Source: Carallia brachiata
Lineage: Eukaryota > Streptophyta > Magnoliopsida > Malpighiales > Rhizophoraceae
DNA length: 64,000 bases
NCBI GenBank assembly: GCA_021464245.1
Contig: JADCRB010000004.1
Location: 1 to 64,000 of the forward strand
Direction: 5' to 3'
The notes under the pieces were generated by a model that did no database searches, was not told where the DNA came from, and was given only the letters and a program-made list of their open reading frames with translations. The translations under genes and the position numbers were made by a program. This document shows, in pieces, positions 35,531 through 46,890 of this stretch. Position 1 is the first letter of the stretch, and the number at the start of each line of letters is the position of its first letter.

Positions 35531-37240
35531 CACGCCTTGCTGCACCATCAAAGAACATCGTCCATGGTGGTAGTGTCTCAATGTAAAAGACCTCTTCATC
35601 TGGAAGATCATCTGTGAACTCCCAATCTGACGGAACAGGGTGATCTGCAAGGAAGTCTGCTAGAGCTTGTCCTTTGACTGCTTTTTGAGGCACGTAGACA
35701 ATGTCGTAGCTTTGTAGGATTACTGCCCACTTGGCAAGTCGTCCTGACAAGATTGGTCTAGATAAGATATATTTGACAGGATCAGCTCTGGCAATGAGAC
35801 GTACCGTGTGAGCTTGCATGTAGTGCCTCAGCTTGTCAATGGCAAAGAACAGTGCTAGACATGTCTTTTCAATGGGCGAATAACTCAGCTCCGGACCGTT
35901 TAGTGTTCTGCTCAAGTAGTACAGGGCAACTTCCTTTCCCTGCTCATTTTCCTGTGCAAGCAAGGCTCCCAAAGATCTTTCCTGCGCTGCAATGTAGAGA
36001 ATCAACGACTTTCCTTGAATTGGAGCCCAGGACTGGTGGATTGGAAAGGTACTTCTTTATGCTCTCAAAGGCTTTGCTGCAAGCTTCGTCCCACTCGAAG
36101 TTGACATCCTTCTTCATCAACCGATGGAAAGGTTGACATCTCCCAGCTAAATTGGAGATGAAACGGCGAATGTAGGCCAGCTTTCCTTGTAGACTTCGCA
36201 GCTCGTGCAGGTTTTTAGGTTCAGGCATCTTTTGAATTGCCTCAACCTTTGACTGATCAACTTCGATTCCACGATGGCGCACCACGAACCCAAGAAACTT
36301 TCCTGATGTGACACCGAATGCGCACTTGAGAGGGTTCATTTTGAGCTGATGCCTCCGAAGTCTTTCGAACACTGTCTTGAGATCCTCGAGGTGGTCTTTG
36401 CGCTTCTTAGTCTTTACAACTAAGTCATCAACATAACATTCTACAATCTTGTGCAGCATGTCATCAAAAATTTTTTGCATAGCACGTTGATAAGTGGCGC
36501 CAGCATTTTTAATCCAAACGGCATAACTTTGTAGCAGTATATACCTTTTGGGGTGCGGAATGCTGTCAACTCCTCGTCTTCTGGTGCCATTCTGATTTGG
36601 TTATAGCCTGAAGAACCATCCATGAAGGACAATGCTTCGTGACCCGTTGTTGCATCGACTGTGATCTCCGTTATGGGCAATGGAAAGTCATCTTTCGGGC
36701 AGGCCTTGTTAAGATCTCGAAAATCAACACATACCCTCAACTGTCCATTCTTCTTTCTTACCGGGACAATGTTGGCAATCCACGTTGGGTAGGTGACCTC
36801 TCGGATGAAGCCAGCATTGATCAGCTTGTTACCTCCTCCTCGATTTGTGGAATGAGTTCCGGGCGGAACCGTCGTTGTGGCTGCTTGACAGAACGAACAC
36901 CCTTCTTTACTGCTAGACGATGCACCGCAATTTTTGGGTCAAGTCCAGGCATTTCTTTGTAACTCCATGCGAACACGTCCCTGTATTGACTTAATACCTG
37001 AACATATTCTTGCTCTTCTTCTGCAGTAAGTAAAGCACTTACAAATGTAGGTCGAGGATCTTCCGGAGAGCCAAGATTGACCTCCTTGAGTTCATCAACA
37101 GTTGCTTGGCCACCATCTTCAAGTTCCGGGGGAGCCTCCTTCACTTCACCGTCTGATGAGTCGGACTCTGACTTCACCTTCTTTGTTTGACTAGATAAGC
37201 CTGTCTTGTTTGGTGGTGGTGGTGATGGCACGTGCATCAG
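35511..37240 (-). pseudogene. E1 reverse transcriptase and first RNase H
   Basis: RT blocks in order on the minus strand: LRVCVDFRDLNKACPKDDFP, SFMDGSSGYNQIRMAPED, FRTPKGIYCYKVMPFGLK and the catalytic ECYVDDLVVK (YVDD at 36424-36435). Then RNase H: LYIAAQERSLGALLAQENE, LSYSPIEKTCLALFFAIDK. Frame breaks lie near 36500, near 36830 and at the RT/RNase H border (about 36030); the last is shared with E2. The upstream linker (37240-36830) carries acidic sequence SDSSDGEVKEAPPELEDG. Confidence 0.85.
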
Positions 37241-37549
37241 CTGCTCGGCTTCGGCTCTTTAGCGTGATCCGCACAGGTGACTTCTCCTGATAGCCTAAGC
37301 CAGGTCGGGACTGTGATGTTTGAGAAGCGGCGCCATGTGTGGACGGCAGCGTACCCATTGTGCTCGGGTTTGAGAAGTCATAGCCCGCCTTTGCCAAAAG
37401 CTTGTATGCATTAGGATCAAATCCTTCATGTGTTCTTCTTTCTGGAAGTGAGCCGCCTTCGACTGCCCCTGTGTGTGGTTTGACGAAGCCTTTTAATGGT
37501 TTTGAGACAAAACCGGCTCAATCTTTGGTATCGGCAGAGTGTAAGTCTC

Positions 37550-38240
37550 CTTCAGGTTGTGCAGCTCCTTTGTTTTGGGTTGGCTATGTCCTTGCTCCTG
37601 TTTAGATCAATACAATAAGAGAAAGGGGGTTGACCTTCTGAGCGTCGTGACTTCGGCACATAGCGTAGGACTGGAGTGGAGCTTGAAGATGCAACATCCT
37701 TCGGACGAAGTTCAGCAGGCTGTGGCAGCTTTTCATTTGTTGGAGCCTGGGTTGGCATTGGCAGGTTCTTCGACAGCTTTTCCCTTTTTGTGGATGCCCC
37801 CAGTCCAAGTAGCTTTTGATGGAATGATCTCCGGATTGTCTGTGTCGTGTAGAAGACTGCATCCGCCAAATGTGATTCAGCATCATCGAACGGCTTTAAG
37901 TCAGCATTGACCTTTTGAACGCCACCATTGTAGTACTTGAAGCACTGATGCAGGCTTGAGAGCACAACTCCATTTCCATGAATCCACGGTCGTCCTAGCA
38001 ACATCTTATATGTGGTACGTGCATCAATCACGTGAAATAGAGTGCTAGAAGTGAGATTACCGATAGTTAGCTCCAAGCGAATCATCCCAATTGCTTTCTG
38101 TCCTCCTTGATTAAAGCCATGAATCATCAAGCGGCTGTCTGATAATTCATCAACCGATGCCGAGCTCCTTTATGGTGGATTTTGGGATAATATTGACTGC
38201 TGAACCATCGTCGATCAGAATACGTCGGACCTTCTTCTCT
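37550..38240 (-). pseudogene. E1 aspartic protease region
   Basis: The active-site motif LIDDGSAVNIIP is encoded on the minus strand near 38190-38220, and the C-terminal part FHVIDARTTYKMLLGRPWIH at about 37960-38040, typical of Tat retropepsins that cleave Gag-Pol. A frame change separates the two parts. The active-site codons themselves are intact here, unlike in E2. Confidence 0.8.
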
Positions 38241-38597
38241 CACATAGCCTGATACATACAGCGGCCGATTGTGGGGTTTGGACCCCAGCAGGAGATCCTC
38301 ATCTGAAAATGAGATAGCAGAGTAACATCCGACGTGATTTTGGTCCGCCTGTTGCTCCGTGAGTTAGAATTTTTGATGGCAGGTTCAGCTGAGGTCTGGA
38401 GAGTATTGCTGACTTGATTTTGCCACACTTCTGTTGATTGCAAAGCTGTAAACAGCTGAGGGTTAGCGAGAAGGGTTTGGAGAGCTTCATATACCTTCTC
38501 CGTTGTCGACTTTTTGTTGAGCGGCTCCTCCTTACTGTGTCACTTCTTCTGATGGTTTTGAAGTGATGGTGGTTTGGTTTGCTGAGGTTACGCCTTC

Positions 38598-40395
38598 CTA
38601 GTCCAGAATGATTTTATTCTGGCTTTTAAGCTTCATGATTAGCTCCTTCAGGACGAAACACTTCTCAATTGGATGACTTACTATCCGGTAATATTTGCAG
38701 AATCTCGGATCGTTGACTCGATCCTTTTCATTCGGCCGTGCAAGCATGATTAGCTCCTTCAGGACGAAACACTTCTCAGTTGGATGACTTACTATCTGGT
38801 AATATTTGCAGAATCTCGGATCGTTGACTCGATCCTTTTCATTCGGCCGCTTGCACTCTGGGAGTTCGATCAGTTTCACCTCTAGGAGTTGGTCAAGGAT
38901 GTCGGGAACGTCTGAGTTGGGGAATGGATACTGCTTCTGCTCCAACTCTCGCAATGTCACCTTTCGCCTTTCCTGTTGTTTTGGCTGAGTTATTTGAGTC
39001 GGAGGATTTACCTTAGCTTTGGCGCCCACTTTTACTGGTGCGGCTTCAACAGTCATCACTTCTTTTCCTTTTCCGGAGCTGTTGGGTTTCTTAATCGCCC
39101 TTCTGCCCCCTTGCTGGTCCAACTGGATGGGAACCGTGCCTCCGGAAGTCTGGATGCTTATCTCCATATCATGTGCACGGGTCGCCAGTTCTTTGAAGGT
39201 TCGGGGTTTGACACCCTGCAGGATGTATAACAGCTCCCAATGCATTCCCTGGATGCACATCTCCACGGCAAAAGTCTCTGTCAGGCGATCTTTGCAGTCC
39301 AAGCTGAGGGCACGCCATCTGTTGACGTATTTGACAACGGGCTCTCCTTTTCTTTGTTTGGTGCTGGTAAGCTCCATCATACTTACTGTCCTTCGGGTGC
39401 TGAAAAATCTGTTGAGGAACTCTCGTTGTAGCTGTTCCCAACTGTCGATCGATTCTGGTTCAAGATTTATGAACCAGGTGAAAGCGGTCTCCCTGAGTGA
39501 ACGGACAAACTGCTTCACCAAGAGATCTCCGTAAGTCCCTGCGTTGTTGCAAGTTTGAACGAAGTGGGCGATGTGCTGTTTGGGATCGCCTCGTCCGTCG
39601 AATTGTTGAAATTTGGGCGGCTGGTAGCCCAAAGGCATGTTGAGACTTTCGATCCGTCTGGTGTACGGTTTGACGTATATCTATGATCCTTGGAAGGATG
39701 TAGCTTGTTGCAGTCGGATCGTATTGACTATCATTTCCTGCAATTGTTGAACAGATAGCGAAGCTACAGAATTTGAGGGTGGCAGCTGTGTAGAAATACC
39801 TGGTCACTTTTCTGCAGTGAAGACGTCGGCTGGTGTGGCTTCTGGAGTGAAACCGGGTGGATATGGTTGCTCCTCGCGAATTTCAGTATCAACTTGGATC
39901 GGGGCTTTTCCTTTGAGAGCGACGATCTGTTGATCTTTTTCCTCCACGACTCTGATCAGCTGCAAAATTTTATTGTCCAACTCTGAAATTCTTTCCTCAG
40001 TACTGGTTACGTTGGTCATCATCATGGCAACAGATGAGGCTCCGCGAAAGACTGGGGGAGAAAACTCTTCTGGTTCCTCTTTGTGGATTTCTACAGAATG
40101 TGTTGGATTTTGTTGAGCAGGCTTCGTCGTGTTGCCCCCAACTTCGATCGGGGTGGGTGATCGACTCTTCCATGCGGCAAGAGAGTCAGGGGAGAGATCC
40201 TGTTGTGCGAGCTGTGGACTCTCCATTTCGATATTTTTTTGGGTTTGGACGGCAAGAAATTGTGTCCGTCCCCGGGTTTCTGGACCTGCGTACCCGGGTT
40301 TTTGGACCTGCGTACCCAGGTAGGGCAGTTGATGCAGGCAGTGGAGCCGTTGTCTTCTTTTTTGTGGCAGCAGTTGTACTCCTTCTCGGTGCCAT
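38598..40395 (-). pseudogene. E1 gag, with an in-frame 111-bp duplication
   Basis: Starts at ATG 40395 (MAPRRSTTAATKKK), followed by a coiled-coil-like stretch (ISELDNKILQLIRVVEEKD) and the retrotransposon gag core (FDGRGDPKQHIAHFVQTCNN, SWEQLQREFLNRFF). The zinc-knuckle-like segment DPRFCKYYQIVSHPTEKCF follows. A 111-bp direct tandem repeat (38634-38744 and 38745-38855) duplicates 37 codons including this knuckle. In both copies the second ligand position is Tyr, where E2 has His. The core is open for 346 codons; the N-terminal third is frameshifted. Confidence 0.85.
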
Positions 40396-40576
40396 TTGAT
40401 GTGCTGCACACTTGTAAAATTTTTTTTTTTACTTTTTACTTTTTACTTTTTTTTTGTCTTTTTCTCTTTTTTTGTCTTTTTTTTTCTTCACTCTCGGCTC
40501 CCCTTTTACCTCTTTTTTTTTTTTTAAGGAACAAGAGATGAGAGGTAAAGTTGTCCCATCAAGAGTGCCAAAAATT
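40396..40576 (-). other. E1 untranslated leader and primer-binding region
   Basis: On the minus strand the 5' LTR is followed by AATTTTTGGCACTCTTGATG, at the position of the primer-binding site, then (A/T)-rich simple repeats and the gag ATG. I did not match it to a tRNA. Confidence 0.6.
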
Positions 40577-41459
40577 TGTAAAGCGTAAATTTCGAGTCTA
40601 AAATAATTAAACTTGAAAATACAAAAAATAAATTACAAATAAAAATTAAAAATAAAAGAAAATTTACGTGGGGTCGATATCCGTAGATCTTATGATTAGT
40701 GTTCCTTTTTTTGACTCCGTCAAGGGTTGCACGAGCTTGATCTTGACAGAAATAATTTCCACAGCTTTTTCTTGAACTGGATAGACTGAAATCGGATCTG
40801 ATTTGGATGTTTTGACTACGGTTAAGAACCGCAGAGACCTGATCTGAGCCGATCTGACTTAATTTCACCGAGGGTCGAAGGGACTTGTTCTCGGATGAGC
40901 TGCTTGGATTTTGCTGAGGGCCGTATGAGGCTTAATCCTAGCCGGATTTGTAGTAATTTGATATTTTTAAATCTATATTCTCATATATTCAGATCTAGAG
41001 CGATCCGAGAATATAAACCTAAAAATAATTTTAGAAATGGAAACAGCAAATTTTTTGGGGCTTACCCCTGAAATATCTCTCAAAAAGGAGTTAGAAGAGT
41101 ATACTGCAGAGTAAAAGCACGTAATAAAAGGAGAAATTTTCATTTGAGATTTTCAAAATTTTCTTTTTCTCTCAAATTCTCTGAATTTTTCTGTTTACAG
41201 ATTTGCTGAATCTGTTTTGAACTGAGGGGCAGGGGCCTATTTATAGGGTTTTCCCTCTCGTGTGAAAGCATGCGTGTGAAAGGAATAAGTCGACTTTTCC
41301 ATGTGAAAGGAATAAGTCGACTTTTCCGTGTGAAAGCACATGTGAGAAAGGAATAAGTCGACTTTTCCGTATGAAAGCACACATGCGAAAGGAATAAGTC
41401 GACCATTGACTATTTTTTTTTCTTTTTTTTTTTCTTTTGTTTTTTTTTTAATGTTTACA
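40577..41459 (-). repeat. E1 5' LTR (right)
   Basis: 883 bp, the partner of 32144-33096. It has four GTCGA units in U3 (41288-41402) against six in the other LTR, which accounts for most of the length difference. TATA box near 41243. Confidence 0.95.
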
Positions 41460-43179
41460 GACCCAATCGTAGGATAAATGTAGGCCTGATGAAGTAATGG
41501 GTGAACAAGAAGAGAATTTAAAAAAAAAAAGATTTTTTTCCTTTGATTTTAATTTTAAATTTCACAATAAATGTTATGTTAGCCCGTTATGTTGTCAAGT
41601 TTTCCACGTGCGTAGGTGTAAGTTAGTTGAATTCGTTAATGTCTGTACTTTAATTGGTGATAAAAATAATTTCAAAAAACAAATAATTACCTTTTAGGAA
41701 TTTGGCTACGATAGACAGTTCACGACATATTTGTGTATTAACTATTTTTTTTTGAAGGTTTGTTTATTTTACTTATTCGATATTATTATTACTGATTGTT
41801 ATTACCAATCATTGCTACTAATTACTGTTTATTATTGATTGATAGAAAAACTAATGTAATGTTTGGTTAATTTGTATTTTTGTTACAGTTGAATAATAAA
41901 ATAACTCATATAAACATTTAATTTAAATTAAAATATCATATTAACAAAATTATTTTTATGTCTATAATTTTTATTTTTTGAATAAATATTTTATAGATAA
42001 TATTTAGAATTGTCTCACTTAATTTTTAATTTTTTTTAAAAGTTATTAATATTTACTAGCTAGTAAAAAATATAAGGTATGAGATATTTTTTTAAGTCTC
42101 AATATTAATGAAATTTTGAAGTAAAAAAAATATTTGAGAATTGTTAAAGAAAAAGAAAATGTTATGTTTATATAAATATTCATGAAAAGAGTAATAAATA
42201 ACAAATTTAATTCATGTGGTAAGTAAAAAAAAAACAAAAATAAAGTTGTTTAAATATTTTAAGGGTAATTTAATCTATATAAATTATTATTAACATTAAA
42301 ACGTGAAATGCATCCCTAAATGTAGCAGAATATAGTTTTTATCTCCTTTTCATGCATTTATTTTTAAGAAGTTGTATAAAAAATAAGTATAATCAATAAT
42401 AGAAAAAAAAATTACAAAATACATATCTCTTTATGTTTTTAAAATGAAAATGTAAATGAATTCCCATAAAAGGTTAACCAAACAGCCACACTCCAAACAA
42501 TAAATAAAAGTAAACATTAACATGGTCATGCAAACCAACGGAGAATCCTGGTCCCATAATTGAGGCATCTATGTAGAAAGGTCTTTGAAATCAATCATGT
42601 GATTTTCTAGTTCACTAGAATGGTGCAGATCTTCCGGCCATTACTTGCTTCCATACGTAATACCTTGAAACTTTTATTAGGTCACAATCCCCGATAAATC
42701 AATAATTCACTGTTGGTTATCATATATGAAATGTCATATGTGAGTCTCTTTATTTGTAACTCCTTATTTAACTAATAATTAATGACCATCAATAGTCTTT
42801 TAAATTGAGAAAACAGTGAAAATTAAAATTCAATTTCTGATTTGTAACAAAATTCAATTTGCTTATTTAATTTAGTATTAAGTGCTTAATTAAAATTTGA
42901 TATAAAAACGGAAAGTATTTAATAATAAAATCAATAAATTGTGAAAGTATTAATTTATTATGTTAGGTTACTCTTGTACTTATATTTTAAGTTCCAATTC
43001 ATCATTTCGCAATTTGTTTTTGTAAGTCCGATGGATATGCATCACTTTTTACCAAGAAACTTTCTATTTTTCACAATTATTCTTTAATTAAGGAAAGTTT
43101 TGGAAAAAGAATTTGTATGCCAAATGAAGTAATTAGAGATTGCGTGAATAAGATGAGCCAATTGTATGATAAATATATG
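41460..43179 (+). repeat. Family A block between E1 and E3
   Basis: Resumes family A after E1 (CCTGATGAAGTAATGGGTGA at 41484), passes through the TGTTTGGTTAA MITE (41860-42484), and ends at GAATAAGATGAGCCAATTG next to E3. It is the reverse complement of about 2780-4480. It gives the empty-site view of the solo LTR and MULE insertions. Confidence 0.7.
41860..42484 (+). mobile_element. TGTTTGGTTAA-TIR MITE, copy 3
   Basis: Ends TGTTTGGTTAATTTG and AAAGGTTAACCAAACA, 625 bp, non-coding, same family and same host-repeat position as copies 1 and 2. Confidence 0.7.
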
Positions 43180-44133
43180 TGTAAACACACCAAAATTCAA
43201 AAAAAAAAAAAATTATGTGAATTAGTTAGCTAACAATCATGTGCATAGCTGGTAATCGCGTGCATGGTTGGTAATCACGTGCATGGTTGATAGACACATG
43301 ATGGAGTTGATGGCAAGCAAGGTTTAGTGGCATTTGTCATGTTCCTCCTTCAAAACCATATAAATAGGCACTCCTTTAAGTTTTGCAAATAATTCCAAAC
43401 AAAGCAAAATCCTCCATTTCTAAAGGTTTACTCTCTTTCTCTTTTCTCCTTTTAATATTTTAGGTGTATACTCTCTAAACGCCACTGAAATAGATTTTCA
43501 AAATCAAAAACTCAAGATATTAAAGTCTTAAATATCCAAGTGGGATCAATCTCCCTACGACCCTTACCGAATTCCAACCAATCCATTTGAGACCAAGCTC
43601 CCTTTGGCCTTCAATGGAGTCAAGCCAATTCGATTGAGATCAAATCTCTACAATCCTCGCCAGAGTTAAGGCATTTGCTTGAAATCAAGTCTCGGCCCGC
43701 AGTAGAATTACCTGAGAGCAAGCCCATATGGCCTTCAGTGGAGTCAAGCCATTCTGAACAAGATCAAATCTCCATGACCCTCACTGGAATTAAAGCATCC
43801 ACTTGAAATCAAGTTTCGACCCTCAATGGAATTACCTAAGATCAAGCCCATACGGCTCTCAGTGAAGTCAAGCCATTCTAAACAAGATCAAGTCTTTACG
43901 ACCCTCATCGGAGTTAAGGCATCTACCTAAAATCAAGCCTTGACTCTCATTGGAATTTATTTCTTTCGTTCAAAATTAAGCTTACGCAGCTCTTGACGAA
44001 ATTACACAAAGGAGTATTAATCGGAGGATTCACACAGAGATCGACTCCATGAAAATTCAAAATTCTCATTTATAATTTGTACTTGTATTTTCAAAACTTA
44101 ACTGTTTAAATCTCGAAACTTACGATTCTTTCA
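43180..44133 (+). repeat. E3 5' LTR
   Basis: 954 bp, begins TGTAAACACACC and ends TTCTTTCA. TATA box CATATAAATAGGC near 43359. The R/U5 part contains periodic GATCAAGTCTC / GTCAAGCCA motifs (43560-43960), repeating about every 45-90 bases. Confidence 0.85.
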
Positions 44134-44218
44134 AATTTTTGACACACATAGTAGGACATCTCTATCTCCCCTCTTTTGCTCCTTAAAAAAAAAAAAAAAC
44201 TAGGAATCTAGTGCATTT

Positions 44219-44480
44219 ATGATGCTAAGGAAGAGCAAGACTGCCTCTACCAGTAAAAAGGTGACAGCTCTATCGCCTACATCAACTACCCTACTTGGGT
44301 ACGCAGGTCCACAAACTCGCGCACAGACACGGTTCCTCGCCACTCAAAAAATTAAAATAGAGAATCTGCTGCTTGCACGGCAGCAAGATTTCTCACATGA
44401 CTCTTTCGCCAAATAAAGGAGTCAACCATCCACCTCGACAAAAGTTGGGGCTAACGAGTCAAATTCTTACCAAACTCTTC
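44219..44480 (+). pseudogene. E3 gag N-terminal remnant and deletion junction
   Basis: A 65-codon frame starting MMLRKSKTASTSKKVTALSP aligns with the E1 gag start (MAPRRSTTAATKKKTTAPLP), including GYAGPQTR. It stops at 44416; homology to E2 continues at DNA level to about 44460 and then ends abruptly at the gag-pol deletion junction. Confidence 0.75.
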
Positions 44481-44660
44481 CACTCCAGTCTTCCAAGTTG
44501 GGGATGTGGTTCCCATCCCACTGGATGAAAGCGACAGGTTCACTTCCAAATGAGACGAGCCATACCTGATTTAAGAGGTTTACACCAACAATACTTACAT
44601 GCTATCAAACCAAGAAGGCGCCCACCCTGGCCCAATCAAGTAGTAAATTTGTAAATCGTT
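44481..44660 (+). pseudogene. E3 integrase C-terminal remnant
   Basis: DNA from CTTCCAAGTTGGGGATGTGG to GTATAAATA matches the last ~60 codons of the E1/E2 integrase (FQVGDLV ... GPY ... ACMLSNQEG-like). It is decayed, with stops. Confidence 0.65.
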
Positions 44661-45040
44661 ATTATGTATAAATAAAAAATCAAAAAATCAAAAAAAATGC
44701 CAAAAAAAGAAAAAGGAAGAAACAAATTCCAAACAAAAATCAGTAAAAAATTTCCAAGATACATGTGCATGCTCAAATCCAAAGCCCAAAAAAAATAGAG
44801 CCCAAACCCAGACTCAAACCCAAAAACTCCAAATTTAAGTCCAAAACCCATTATCGAAATCGAAATCCAAATCTAAATCTAAATCTAAGCCTAAAGTCTA
44901 AAACCAAACTCCAGCTCAAAAATCAAATCTAAATCCAAAACCCAAATCCAAACTCGGTTAAAGGCTCAAATCCAAATTCTGGCCCAAAGTCCAAGTCTAG
45001 ATTCGGGGGCCAAACCCAAACCCTAACTCAAACTTAGCAA
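44661..45040 (+). repeat. Degenerate CCCAAA/CCAAAT simple repeats
   Basis: Runs of AAATCCAAATC, AAACCCAAA and similar hexamer-like units, as in E2 (57660-57870) and E1 (33545-33760). They are a family feature of the stretch between integrase and the homeobox, not coding. Confidence 0.7.
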
Positions 45041-45077
45041 CTCACCAGTGCAATAACAAAACAAGACTCTTGCCTTG

Positions 45078-46105
45078 TAAGAATATAAAAGGTGAAAAGT
45101 TCAACAACAAAATACACTCCTTACCCGCACGAGTATAAAAGGCGAGACGGAAATAACAACAAAAGCATACTCCTTACCCGCACGAGTATAAAAGGCGAGA
45201 TGACAACAAAATTAGACTCCTGCCTCGCATGAGTATAAAAGGCATAAACTTCATAAGTAAAGCCAAGCTCTTGCCTCGCAAGAATATAAAAGGCGAAATG
45301 TTCAACAACAAAACTAGACTCCTATCTCGCATGAGTATAAAAGGTGAACAGTTCAACAACAAAAGCAGACTCATTATCCGCATGAGTATAAAAGGTGAGA
45401 CGACAATAATAACAATCCATACTCTTTGCCCGCACAAGTATAAAAAGTGAGACGGCAACAGTAAATCATACTCATTGCCAGCACGAGTATAAAAGGCTAA
45501 ACTACTAAACGACAACAGTAAAACTAGACTCCTTACCCACACGAGTATAAAAGGTGAGATGACAACAACAATAAAATCATACTCCTTATTCGTAGGAGTA
45601 TAAAAGGCGAGACGGTAACGACAACAAAATCAAACTCTTGGCCCACACAAATATAAAAGGCGAGATGACAATAACAACAAAAGCATCCTCTTTGTCCGCA
45701 CGAGTATAAAAGACCAAAGTTCAACAACAAAAGTAGACTTTTTGCCTGAACGAGTATAAAAGGCAATATGGCAATAACAACAAAACCAAACTCCTTACCT
45801 GCAGAAGTATAAAAGGCAAGACGAAAATGACAACTAAAGTAGACTTCTTGCCTGAACGAGTATAAAAGGGAAGACGACAATAACAACAAAAGCTGACTCT
45901 ATGCCCACAAAAGTATAAAAACGAAACATTAATAGCAAAACAAGACTCCTGACCCACATCAGTATAAACTGTAAACGACACAAGAAAATGAAAACACAGT
46001 TCAAAACTCTTGTCCCGCATGAGTATAAACTGTAAACGACCTAAAAAATCAAAAATCAAAACCCAGTCCAAAACTCCTGACTCGCATGAGTATAAATTGT
46101 GAATA
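45078..46105 (+). repeat. Tandem array of about 20 units with TATA-box-like cores
   Basis: About 20 degenerate units of 40-65 bp, each close to GCACGAGTATAAAAGGCGAGA followed by a CAACAACAAAA-like spacer and ACTCCTTGCC. The TATAAAAG core is nearly invariant in the first 17 units; the last three read TATAAACTG or TATAAATTG. The array ends 19 bases before the WOX-like ATG at 46124. E2 has a single unit of this kind before its WOX gene. Minus-strand ORFs rich in Leu and Phe here are translations of the array and not genes. Confidence 0.85.
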
Positions 46106-46123
46106 ACCTAAAAAGTAAAAAAG

Positions 46124-46660
46124 ATGGAACCAGTTGCAGAACCTTACGATCAGAGAGAGGATAGGGTACCACGCACTAGATGGCAACCAAGTCCGGCACA
46201 ACTGCAAATCTTGGAGGAGCATTTCCGCAACAATGATGGTACTTGTTCTAGTTTATCACAGCTCTCTCAACTCGCTTCACGACTGCAACTCTACGGGACA
46301 ATCAAAACGAGAAATGTATATTTCTAGTTTTAGAATTGAAGACGTAGAGAGAGATCAACACAGAGAATTGCTGTTTCTGCAGCACACTTGCTTCTACCAC
46401 CGTAGCTTACTTCGTCCTCAGATAAAGTTATGAGTCTGAACTCCAGCACTGTAATGGCCACTCAAAGCTATTTCAACCAAAATTATAGCATGTTGGACTA
46501 CACATACTAGTTCTAGAGGTTTTATTCCTTACCATATGAATCCTCAAGCTCTAGTTAGGGATTTTTTCCTTATGGATACTTCAACTTAGGAGGAAACCTT
46601 GCACTAAGAGGAAGCTACTCTAGCGAGACTCTATCTCTCTTTCTAGTACACTCTAGCGAC
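46124..46660 (+). pseudogene. E3 WOX-like homeobox pseudogene
   Basis: The frame begins MEPVAEPYDQREDRVPRTRW, as in E2, and covers helices 1 and 2 of a WUSCHEL-type homeodomain (QLQILEEHFRNN, LSQLASRLQLYGTI). The recognition helix then reads NVYF, stop, F, stop, N, stop: WFQN-R is broken by changes that look like C-to-T or G-to-A transitions (TGG to TAG, CAG to TAG, CGA to TGA). Further on, GYFNLGGN and SYSSETLSLF (about 46577-46655) are remnants of the segment leading to the WUS box. It is an older, decayed copy of the E2 gene in the same relative position. Confidence 0.8.
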
Positions 46661-46890
46661 GTTAATCGACAAACAGTTCGAACAGCACGAACATCACCAG
46701 CCTACCAAATGAGGACTTGATTGACTTCCAGCTATGCCTCGAGCCTCACAAGGTCGACCGACAAGGATAAGGTGCAATGACTTTTACGACCATATTGCCT
46801 TAACTTTTGTAATACGCGTGAGCTACTACCTCGTTTGTCACTTATGGCAGAAAAAGACGTAAAGAAGGACCCCACTTGATTCAACATATT

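Larger units (their letters stand above)
32144..41459 (-). mobile_element. E1: Ty3/gypsy Tat-lineage LTR retrotransposon (minus), defective
   Basis: 9.3 kb, bounded by LTRs that begin TGTAAAG and end TTTACA. Flanks GAGCC (32139-32143) and GACCC (41460-41464) fit a 5-bp target duplication with one mismatch. On the minus strand the order is 5' LTR, gag, protease, RT, RNase H, a second (archaeal-type) RNase H, integrase, 3' LTR: the Tat arrangement. Many one-base indels break the frame. It lacks the homeobox segment present in E2 and E3. The two LTRs differ by a few percent, mostly transitions, over the first ~400 aligned bases. Confidence 0.95.

Noticed and set aside
34580..39540. Plus-strand frames inside E1 (for example 39019-39534, 40034-40399)
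   Set aside because: They are antisense shadows of gag-pol; the minus-strand frames carry the conserved motifs.
32144..41459. Endogenous pararetrovirus (RT plus RNase H)
   Set aside because: Integrase, LTRs, target duplication and the Tat-type second RNase H are present; no movement protein or viral coat frame is seen.
44661..45040. Interstitial telomere repeat
   Set aside because: Units are CCCAAA/CCAAAT-like and irregular, not the plant CCCTAAA repeat, and occur at the same place in E1 and E2.
45174..46071. Minus-strand Leu/Phe-rich frames resembling membrane proteins
   Set aside because: They are translations of the TATA-unit tandem array; the periodic SLVLLL pattern follows the DNA repeat period.
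45078..46105. CRISPR-like look of a regularly spaced repeat array
   Set aside because: Units are degenerate, spacers are themselves similar to one another, there are no cas genes, and the context is a plant retrotransposon.
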